Origin: Sulfurimonas sp. | Lineage (GTDB): Bacteria > Campylobacterota > Campylobacteria > Campylobacterales > Sulfurimonadaceae | NCBI GenBank assembly: GCA_027011725.1 | Contig: JALUZQ010000251.1 | Coordinates: forward strand, 1 to 5,545 | Length of the DNA stretch: 5,545 nucleotides | Reading direction: 5' to 3' | Shown here: in pieces, positions 1-5,173 of the stretch | Layout: every line of letters begins with the position of its first letter | Position numbering within the stretch: position 1 is the first letter of the stretch | Made by a program: the position numbers and the translations under genes | Notes under the pieces: model-generated | Told to the model about the DNA's origin: nothing | The model's database searches: none | The model's input: the letters and a program-made list of their open reading frames with translations, nothing else

Positions 1-612
1 GTACCAGAGATCGTAGATGCAAATGAGAACCTTGACGATACGCACTTTTACAAAGAGTTCAAAGACTCGAGCAATATCTTTCATGCTGCTATTTTAGATA
101 CAAAAGAAGACAAAAAAGTAGATGCCAAAACAAATACAAGTGAAGCGAATGTAACTGTTGTGCATGAAGCGAACATTACAGAAACTGAGATCGCTCCACT
201 CATAGAAAATGAAAAAGAGATTACTCCCAATGAAATCATCATCGCTGATGACAATGCCAGCATAGTTGTAGAAGATGTCAATACCACAGATACAAATACT
301 ACACAAGCAATAGAACCTGCTGCTGAAGTACAAAAACAAGAAGCTGTGCAAGCAGCAGATATGCCTGTACAAACTAAAACATCACAAGAAAAAGATATGT
401 TCGCCGTTTCTGCCCACAAGGTTTTTCTTAGAGACAAACCCGTCAATGGAAAAGTTGTAAATGTATGGATTATGGGACATAAGTTTACAGTAGCAGATGA
501 AGTGATCAAAGATGGAAATATTTGGCTCAAAGTCGATGAGAATTGTCGTAAAGAGTGTAAAAAAGTTTCACAAGATTACTGGATCTCTAAACGTTTCGTT
601 TCACAATTATAA
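1..612 (+). CDS. SH3-like domain protein, 3' part (5' end outside window)
   Basis: The frame is open from base 1 to the TAA at 610-612, giving 203 visible residues; the true start lies to the left. A GTG at 160 is only an internal codon with no ribosome site. Visible residues 37-130 form a low-complexity linker rich in Glu, Asp, Thr, Asn and Ala, likely disordered. Residues about 134-203 look like a bacterial SH3 fold: an FLRDKP strand, a VVNVWIMGHKFTV segment, a NIWLKV strand and a closing DYWISKRFV, matching the usual spacing of 'leave-the-turn, Gly, Trp-x-x-Val, Trp-hydrophobic' in SH3-type repeats. Two cysteines (182 and 186) sit in the last loop and could form a disulfide if the protein is exported. 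Such domains often bind cell-wall or protein ligands in the periplasm, but no signal peptide is visible because the N-terminus is missing. The role is unknown. The domain call is moderately sure; the coding call is strong. Confidence 0.8.
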   Translation, partial: VPEIVDANENLDDTHFYKEFKDSSNIFHAAILDTKEDKKVDAKTNTSEANVTVVHEANITETEIAPLIENEKEITPNEIIIADDNASIVVEDVNTTDTNTTQAIEPAAEVQKQEAVQAADMPVQTKTSQEKDMFAVSAHKVFLRDKPVNGKVVNVWIMGHKFTVADEVIKDGNIWLKVDENCRKECKKVSQDYWISKRFVSQL

Positions 613-645
613 GTAAAAACTATTATAAGGGTTATATAATTTAAT

Positions 646-674
646 TTGCATAATCCTTTCAAACGCGCTATAAT
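646..674 (+). promoter_or_regulatory. Housekeeping sigma-type promoter for the pilin-like gene
   Basis: TTGCAT at 646-651 and a perfect TATAAT at 669-674 are separated by 17 bases, the ideal spacing for a sigma-70-type promoter. Transcription would start near 681, leaving a leader of about 25 nt before the ATG at 707. It is the best-formed promoter in the window, which suggests the small gene is strongly expressed. A second TATAAT at 635-640 lacks a matching -35 and is less likely. Confidence 0.65.
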
Positions 675-695
675 TGTCACATATTTATCACACAT

Positions 696-701
696 AAGGA
701 G
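696..701 (+). promoter_or_regulatory. Ribosome binding site deciding the start at 707
   Basis: AAGGAG lies 5 nt before the ATG at 707. This rules out the in-frame GTG at 701, whose first base is the last base of this very site. Confidence 0.75.
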
Positions 702-706
702 TGTAT

Positions 707-910
707 ATGTTAAAAAGTTTGTTTAAACGTATTAAGTCACAAAAAGGTATGAGCGGTGTTTTAGTTGCTCTTTTATTAGTTATTGTCGGTGTTGGTCTGG
801 TTGCGGGTGTACAGTCATACATGCAAAGTGCATCAACTAAAATTCAAACCTCTGCAGACACAGCAATCGACAGTGCTACTCAAGCAGCATCTGGAACAGC
901 AGGTAACTAA
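707..910 (+). CDS. Small single-helix pilin-like protein
   Basis: This encodes 67 residues from ATG 707, chosen because of the AAGGAG at 696-701. A basic N-terminus (residues 1-13, with Lys/Arg at 3, 7, 8, 10, 13) is followed by Gly14-Met-Ser-Gly and one hydrophobic helix at about 17-36, then a Ser/Thr/Ala/Gln-rich tail with no cysteines. The order 'basic tail, Lys-Gly, Ser, long uninterrupted helix, polar tail' is that of type IV pilin-like precursors processed after Gly by a prepilin peptidase. It most resembles the KGxSxV start of archaeal type IV pilins (pilin_N type). The Glu at mature position 5 of classical pilins is absent (Leu here), as is the Glu-Tyr of Flp pilins. Cleavage would leave about 53 residues. 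No secretion or assembly gene is next to it. The strong promoter and ribosome site fit an abundant structural protein. It could instead be an ordinary small membrane protein; the pilin reading is an inference. Confidence 0.75.
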   Translation: MLKSLFKRIKSQKGMSGVLVALLLVIVGVGLVAGVQSYMQSASTKIQTSADTAIDSATQAASGTAGN

Positions 911-925
911 TCTTAATGCGTTTAG

Positions 926-960
926 AGAGAAGAGTATCAGAGTGAATCTTTCTCTTCTCT
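926..960 (+). terminator. Possible weak terminator or attenuator hairpin
   Basis: AGAGAAGAG (926-934) is perfectly complementary to CTCTTCTCT (952-960), giving a 9-bp stem with a 17-nt loop, 15 bases after the stop of the pilin-like gene. A U- and C-rich stretch follows but not a clean U-run, so efficient termination is doubtful. No promoter is obvious between here and the next start at 992, so partial readthrough may be how the DUF234 gene is expressed. Confidence 0.35.
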
Positions 961-990
961 ACCTCTCTCTTCTTTCTCCTTTTCTATTTT
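947..990 (+). other. Polypyrimidine tract directly before the DUF234 start
   Basis: Of these 44 bases all but two (A at 961 and A at 986) are C or T. The tract ends one base before the ATG at 992 and includes no purine-rich ribosome site. Its left part pairs with the purine block at 924-934. In mRNA it could act as a loading site for ribosomal protein S1 or an RNA-binding regulator; that role is inferred. Confidence 0.6.
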
Positions 991-991
991 A

Positions 992-1933
992 ATGTCCAAC
1001 AAAAGACTCCTCGATCAATTCCGTGCTTTTTACTTCAAAAACTACCCTGAAGATATGGAGAAACAAATTGACTATTTTGCAATTTTTGGCGGGCTTAACT
1101 GGCAGATAGATACAAGCCAAGATATCGCTACCCTTGTACAGACACTCATTTTAGACAATTTTGCAGTTTTAAACGAAAAAATCAATGAAATCACACTTCA
1201 AAACGATGCAAATAAAAGACTGCTTAAAGCACTTGCTACGGGAGACAGACGCATATTTTCTGCGTTTAACAAAGCAGGACTCAACAATGGAAATGGCGGC
1301 GCTGCTTTGGCGTACTTTCAAGAAAAAGGCATTTTACAGTTAGAGTACTCTCGTGAAGAGCATCCTCGTAATCTTTACCCCAACAAAAAACTCAAAAAAG
1401 AAGAAGCAAGGTACCGCATCTCCCATAAGGTACTCTTCACACATCCTTTTATCCGGTTTTGGTTTTACTTCATTCAGCCGAATATAAAAAGTATTGTAGA
1501 GGGAGATTATAAGAAGGTATTACAAGAGCTTGCCATCAAACGTAACAGCTATACAAGTCTTGTCTATGAAGAACTCTCCGAAATTCTGCTGAACTATCAT
1601 CTGCGTGATGCACACATCATCAGTTCAGGAAGCTACTGGGACGCAAAAACAGAGATAGATATACTGACGCTCACACAAAGCGGGAAGTTCTACATAGGGG
1701 AGTGTAAGTGGAAAAATCATAAGGTCAACAAAAAAGAGCTACACAAACTGAGTGAAAAGTGTAAAAAGCTTGGTATAGACCCCACACAAATCATTCTCTT
1801 TTCTAAGCGTGGATTTTCCAAAGAGTTAGAGCAGATGCAAGGTGCAAAACTCGCCCTCTACTCAAGTGATGATTTTCTAAGCCTGCTTAAAAAGAGTGAC
1901 AAAAAGCGCGCCGTGGAAGATTTTATCTCTTAG
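992..1933 (+). CDS. DUF234 protein lacking its ATPase core (PD-(D/E)XK nuclease-like)
   Basis: This encodes 313 residues. The C-terminal half matches DUF234, the tail domain of archaeal-type STAND/AAA ATPases (PF01637 proteins), which has a PD-(D/E)XK nuclease-like fold. Visible landmarks are YRISHKVLFTHPFIRFWFYF (141-160), the helix with Glu193/Glu194, and the core Glu221-x-Asp223 followed by Glu237-Cys-Lys239 (a D-x13-ExK arrangement). Residues about 74-120 look like a winged helix, and residues about 27-67 (DYFAIFGGLNWQI onward) resemble the segment that follows the ATPase core in full-length relatives. The P-loop and Walker B part, roughly 200 residues in relatives, is absent, and no in-frame upstream sequence supplies it (a TAG is at 923-925). 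The start ATG has no Shine-Dalgarno site; the preceding bases are pyrimidines. The intact acidic and lysine residues argue against decay. Nucleic-acid cleavage or binding is possible but unproven. Confidence 0.85.
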   Translation: MSNKRLLDQFRAFYFKNYPEDMEKQIDYFAIFGGLNWQIDTSQDIATLVQTLILDNFAVLNEKINEITLQNDANKRLLKALATGDRRIFSAFNKAGLNNGNGGAALAYFQEKGILQLEYSREEHPRNLYPNKKLKKEEARYRISHKVLFTHPFIRFWFYFIQPNIKSIVEGDYKKVLQELAIKRNSYTSLVYEELSEILLNYHLRDAHIISSGSYWDAKTEIDILTLTQSGKFYIGECKWKNHKVNKKELHKLSEKCKKLGIDPTQIILFSKRGFSKELEQMQGAKLALYSSDDFLSLLKKSDKKRAVEDFIS

Positions 1934-1938
1934 GTATG

Positions 1939-2742
1939 TCAACTCACTATACGCAAGGCTTCATAGGCTTCTTGAAGCAGTTGAAACTTCTGCGTATAGT
2001 GCTGTACCATATTTGGATCATCATGAAAGACTGTATCGGGATGGTAGACCTTTACAAGTTTTTTATAGCTCTTTTTCAAAGCATCCTGCGAAGCACCGAT
2101 AGGACACTCTAAAATAGTATAAAGATGTTTATTTGCCTCAACTTCACTCTCTTTGCAAAGGTCGCCAAAACTGTAATTTGCAAAATCAGAATAGAGCTTG
2201 GACATAAAATGGTTGTCATACACATAACGAATCTGATAGTGCAGAATGTGTCTTTTATTCAGCGTTCTCTCTAAGCGTCCTTTGGCTTTATAGTCACTCA
2301 CATCTACCACCAAAGAGATATCAGTCCCTCTCTCAACATAGATTTCAAGTTGTGAGCGCATATAATTAAGCACCCAGGCATTGGGATTGTCAAGCGTTAT
2401 AAGCACTGTATTTTTATCGTATGCATAGAGTTTCACTTCCACATTTTCCGGTTCGAGTTCTTTTTCAAGCTCCACCCTTATAGGCTGGTTTCCAAACTTG
2501 AGCATCGAACGCAAAAAGAAGCCATGGTCGAAGTCATACTTTTGTGCATGGTACTGACTGAGTTTAGAGAGAAACTCTACCCGCTCATCTTCAAGATCAT
2601 CATTTCTCAAAACAAGTACAGCCTTGGAGAGAAAGAGCATACTTCTAGAGTGACGGTTTAAGAACTCTATCATCCACTTCGCATTTAAAGTTTCAAAATC
2701 AGTAGTAACTAAAATGAGATTATTTCGTAAAACAATATTCAT
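1939..2742 (-). CDS. J-domain protein with unrecognised N-terminal region
   Basis: This encodes 267 residues on the minus strand. Residues about 206-267 form a J-domain: HLYTILECPIGAS, a basic helix II (KKSYKKLVKVY), the His234-Pro235-Asp236 signature and a helix III ending FQLLQEAYEAL. J-domains stimulate the ATPase of Hsp70 (DnaK), so this is likely a cytoplasmic co-chaperone. It lacks the Gly/Phe region, zinc fingers and substrate-binding domains of true DnaJ, and the J-domain is at the C-terminus rather than the N-terminus. Residues 1-205 are a mixed alpha/beta sequence I do not recognise; they have no signal peptide or membrane helix and may bind the client. The ATG at 2742 is the first usable start after an in-frame TAA at 2761-2763. 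It lies 6 nt after a TATAAT box, so the mRNA may be leaderless. The gene converges on the DUF234 gene with 5 nt between stop codons. Confidence 0.9.
   Translation of the reverse strand: MNIVLRNNLILVTTDFETLNAKWMIEFLNRHSRSMLFLSKAVLVLRNDDLEDERVEFLSKLSQYHAQKYDFDHGFFLRSMLKFGNQPIRVELEKELEPENVEVKLYAYDKNTVLITLDNPNAWVLNYMRSQLEIYVERGTDISLVVDVSDYKAKGRLERTLNKRHILHYQIRYVYDNHFMSKLYSDFANYSFGDLCKESEVEANKHLYTILECPIGASQDALKKSYKKLVKVYHPDTVFHDDPNMVQHYTQKFQLLQEAYEALRIVS
1945..2001. repeat. 11-bp perfect inverted repeat at the convergent gene ends
   Basis: CACTATACGCA (1945-1955) and TGCGTATAGTG (1991-2001) are perfect reverse complements separated by 35 nt. Inside is a smaller hairpin, GCTTC-TT-GAAGC (1967-1978). 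The element lies within the last codons of the J-domain gene (helix III) and just past the stop of the DUF234 gene, so both transcripts could fold it. No U-run follows on either strand, so it is not a classical terminator. It may stabilise or end the convergent mRNAs, or be a chance effect of codon choice. Confidence 0.6.
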
Positions 2743-2748
2743 ACTTTT

Positions 2749-2757
2749 ATTATAGCA
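2749..2757 (-). promoter_or_regulatory. Extended -10 promoter of the J-domain gene
   Basis: Read on the minus strand, TGCTATAAT is an exact extended -10 element. Only six bases (AAAAGT) separate TATAAT from the ATG, placing the expected start of transcription at the A of the start codon. No ribosome site is present. A TTGAAT further upstream is at a 19-base spacing and is weak. Confidence 0.55.
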
Positions 2758-2811
2758 ATTTTAGTTCCAAAAAATTCAAATTACTTTCATTTTAATTATA
2801 GAAATTTTGAG

Positions 2812-2829
2812 TATAATTGCGAATATAAT
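2812..2829 (+). promoter_or_regulatory. Tandem -10 boxes of the purF promoter
   Basis: Two perfect TATAAT boxes lie at 2812-2817 and 2824-2829, offset by 12 bp in an imperfect direct repeat (GAGTATAATTGC / GAATATAATTAA). The first would start mRNA near 2824 and the second near 2836. The upstream DNA is AT-rich with no good -35, as is common in Campylobacterota promoters. The upstream box leaves more room for the ribosome site at 2839 and is the better candidate. Confidence 0.55.
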
Positions 2830-2838
2830 TAACCTACT

Positions 2839-2843
2839 AAGGA
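2839..2843 (+). promoter_or_regulatory. Ribosome binding site favouring the TTG start of purF
   Basis: AAGGA lies 6 nt before TTG 2850 but 18 nt before the ATG at 2862, so the TTG is favoured as the start. Confidence 0.6.
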
Positions 2844-2849
2844 TAAGAT

Positions 2850-4211
2850 TTGCGCGAAAATATGAATGAAAAATGTGCTGTTGTCGGAATTTTTGGTCAC
2901 GAAGAAGCTTCAAAGCTAGCTTATTTTTCTCTACATGCTCTGCAGCATCGTGGACAAGAAGCAGCCGGCATTAGCTCTGCAGATGGAGAAAAAGTACATA
3001 CCATCAAAGACCGCGGACTTGTTATGAAGGTCTTTAATGAGGAGAATCTCAAAACACTCAAAGGGAGCAGTGCTATCGGCCATACTCGATACTCTACTGC
3101 CGGTGATGATTCTATTTTAGATGCGCAGCCAGTGTTTGCACGTTATGACCTTGGAGAAATGGCTATTGTTCATAATGGAAACCTGACAAACGCAGAAGAG
3201 GTTCGTAACAGACTTATCAAACGTGGTGCTATTTTTCAAACATTCATGGATACTGAAAATCTTATTCACCTCATAGCAAAAAGTGAAAAAGACCACCTTC
3301 TTGACAGAATCATTGATGCCGTACAAAAGATAGAAGGTGCTTTTTCACTTGTATTTTTAAGCCGTACAAAAATGTTCGCTATGCGCGACAGATTTGGTTT
3401 TCGTCCACTCAGCCTTGGAAGACTTCCAAATGGTGGCTACATTGTAGCAAGCGAGACCTGTGCATTTGACCTTGTCGGTGCAACATTTATTCGTGATGTT
3501 GAGCCGGGTGAGCTCTTAATATTTGAAGATAAAAAAGAGCCAATAAGCATAAAAATTTTTGAACCTACTCCGAAGCATTGTATATTTGAGTATGTCTATT
3601 TTGCACGTCCTGATTCCTCTGTGTTTGGACAGTCTGTATATGAAACAAGAAAAAATATGGGCAAAGAGCTAGCACTTATAGAGCCTGTTGAAGCCGATCT
3701 TGTCATACCTGTTCCTGATGGAGGCGTTCCAGCTGCCATTGGATACGCTCAGGCAAGTGGTATTCCTTATGAGATGGGAATTATGCGAAATCACTACATT
3801 GGGCGTACTTTCATCGAACCAACTCAAGAGATGCGTGACTTAAAAGTGAAAATGAAGCTCTCCCCTATGACAGACATCATCAAAGGGAAACGTGTGATTG
3901 TTGTCGATGACTCCATCGTTCGTGGAACAACATCACGCCGTATTATCAGAATGCTTAAAGAGGCAGGAGCAAGTGAGGTACATATGCGCGTCTCTTCTCC
4001 ACCGACAACAGACCCATGTTTTTATGGTGTTGATACACCAAGCAAGGACAACCTTATCGCTGCAAATATGTCCACACAGGGCATCTGTGACTATATAGAA
4101 GCAGACTCACTTGCTTATCTCGATGAAGCATCACTTCTAAGAAGTGTAAACGCAGCAGCAGATGATGACAACTACTGTACAGCCTGTTTTACGGGAAAAT
4201 ACATCGTTTAA
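2850..4211 (+). CDS. purF: Amidophosphoribosyltransferase (glutamine PRPP amidotransferase)
   Basis: PurF makes 5-phosphoribosylamine from PRPP and glutamine, the first committed step of purine synthesis in the cytoplasm. The 453 residues show two domains. The class II glutaminase domain (about 9-235) has Cys9 as the expected N-terminal nucleophile after removal of an 8-residue propeptide, plus GHTRYSTAG (77-85), HNGNL (108-112) and RDRFGFRPL (179-187). The phosphoribosyltransferase domain (about 240-453) has the PRPP loop VIVVDDSIVRGTT (349-361) and GRTFI (318-322). Cys244, Cys390, Cys443 and Cys446 occupy the positions of the [4Fe-4S] ligands of Bacillus PurF (contexts KHCIFEY, DPCFYG, YCTACFTGK), so this is the iron-sulfur, propeptide-bearing type, not the E. 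coli type. The TTG start is preferred because of the AAGGA at 2839; starting at ATG 2862 would leave a 4-residue propeptide. It is the first gene of a two-gene unit, with a one-base overlap to the next gene. Confidence 0.97.
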   Translation: MRENMNEKCAVVGIFGHEEASKLAYFSLHALQHRGQEAAGISSADGEKVHTIKDRGLVMKVFNEENLKTLKGSSAIGHTRYSTAGDDSILDAQPVFARYDLGEMAIVHNGNLTNAEEVRNRLIKRGAIFQTFMDTENLIHLIAKSEKDHLLDRIIDAVQKIEGAFSLVFLSRTKMFAMRDRFGFRPLSLGRLPNGGYIVASETCAFDLVGATFIRDVEPGELLIFEDKKEPISIKIFEPTPKHCIFEYVYFARPDSSVFGQSVYETRKNMGKELALIEPVEADLVIPVPDGGVPAAIGYAQASGIPYEMGIMRNHYIGRTFIEPTQEMRDLKVKMKLSPMTDIIKGKRVIVVDDSIVRGTTSRRIIRMLKEAGASEVHMRVSSPPTTDPCFYGVDTPSKDNLIAANMSTQGICDYIEADSLAYLDEASLLRSVNAAADDDNYCTACFTGKYIV

Positions 4212-5170
4212 TGCAGCAGATATACACATTTGGGAGTTACCTTAAAAATAAATTTGGTACAAAAGTTTACAAAGTCGGCATCAATATTTCGGGTTTCACC
4301 TGTCCAAATATTGATGGGACTGTTGCACGCGGCGGTTGTACTTTTTGTGAAAACGACTCCTTTTCTGCAAGTACGGACGAGGTAAAAGAGCTCAAAGGCT
4401 TTCACTTAAACCTCAACTCAAAAGAGAATCCTTTTTTAGAAAAACAACTCAAACAACTTGAAATTCAGTTCAATGCTATCTCCAAACGTCAAGCCAATGA
4501 ATACGGGGCTGAGAAATTTTTAGTCTATTTCCAATCATTTACAAATACTTATGCTCCCTTTGAGACACTCAAGGCACTTTACGACAAAGCACTCTCATTT
4601 GAGAATGTTGTAGGGCTCAGCATTGGAACACGCTCAGACAGTATCACCGATGAGACGCTTGAATATCTGAGTGAACTGGCAAAAACAAAAGAGATCTGGA
4701 TAGAGTTTGGCATACAATCTGTATATGATGAAACGCTTGATAAGATTAACCGTGGGCATGATGCACAAAATGTCAAAGAGTGGATAATAAAGTCTAAAGA
4801 GGCAGGTTTAAATGTCTGTGGACATCTTATATTTGGGCTTCCTGATGAAACGCAGCAGATGATGTTAGAGACTTCTAAACAGGCATATGAGTGGGGTATA
4901 GACTCAGTCAAGTACCATCCTTTATATGTTGTAAAGAAAACAGCACTTGCAAACGAATATATGCGTGGAGAATTTACACCTATTGATGAAGAACTATATC
5001 TTGACACTTTGGTCAAGTCCATTGAGATGAAGCCTGAAAATGTAAGCGTACAGCGTGTGACAGCAGGCATAGATGATGACTCCCTACTCGCTCCACAATG
5101 GTGTAGAAATAAGAATCAGCAAGTAAAGAATATAAACGCAGCACTTAAAAAGGTCGGACTAAAATACTAA
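4211..5170 (+). CDS. TIGR01212/YhcC-family radical SAM protein
   Basis: The 319 residues carry the unusual cysteine spacing of this family: Cys31-x11-Cys43-x2-Cys46, within CPNIDGTVARGGCTFC, which should hold the [4Fe-4S] cluster that cleaves S-adenosylmethionine. Other family landmarks are YFQSFTNTYAP (106-116), GLSIGTRSDS (135-144), a Glu-rich strand WIEFGIQSVYDETLDKINRG (163-182), HLIFGLPDET (205-214), KYHPLYVVKKT (234-244) and a C-terminal LLAPQWCRNKN (292-302). The length is typical, and the protein should be cytoplasmic. E. coli YhcC and B. subtilis YtqA belong to this family; their substrate is not established to my knowledge. The ATG shares its A with the purF stop (TAATG) and has no good ribosome site (the nearest purine block, GGGA at 4193-4196, is 14 nt away), so it is probably translated by coupling to purF. 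This pairing does not prove a purine role. Confidence 0.93.
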   Translation: MQQIYTFGSYLKNKFGTKVYKVGINISGFTCPNIDGTVARGGCTFCENDSFSASTDEVKELKGFHLNLNSKENPFLEKQLKQLEIQFNAISKRQANEYGAEKFLVYFQSFTNTYAPFETLKALYDKALSFENVVGLSIGTRSDSITDETLEYLSELAKTKEIWIEFGIQSVYDETLDKINRGHDAQNVKEWIIKSKEAGLNVCGHLIFGLPDETQQMMLETSKQAYEWGIDSVKYHPLYVVKKTALANEYMRGEFTPIDEELYLDTLVKSIEMKPENVSVQRVTAGIDDDSLLAPQWCRNKNQQVKNINAALKKVGLKY

Positions 5171-5173
5171 ATT

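Noticed and set aside
160..162. GTG as start of the first gene
   Set aside because: No ribosome site precedes it and the same frame is open to base 1 with similar composition.
81..530. 149-residue open frame on the minus strand opposite the SH3-like gene
   Set aside because: It is antisense to a well-supported frame, its Ser/Thr/Val/Phe-rich composition is what the complement of an acidic Glu/Asp/Thr/Ala linker gives, and no promoter or ribosome site is visible.
624..636. TATAA-GGG-TTATA hairpin after the first gene
   Set aside because: Only five A-T pairs and no U-run; too weak to call a terminator.
674..692. TGTCA...TCACA resembling a CRP/FNR-type site downstream of the -10 box
   Set aside because: The half-sites are not mirror images (TGTCA versus the needed TGTGA) and the 8-base spacer is wrong.
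783..992. 69-residue plus-strand frame overlapping the pilin-like gene
   Set aside because: It runs out of frame through the pilin-like gene and the polypyrimidine tract, giving a Ser/Leu/Phe run at its end; it has no ribosome site.
4579..5070. 163-residue open frame on the minus strand inside the radical SAM gene
   Set aside because: The sense strand encodes conserved family motifs throughout; this is a shadow frame.
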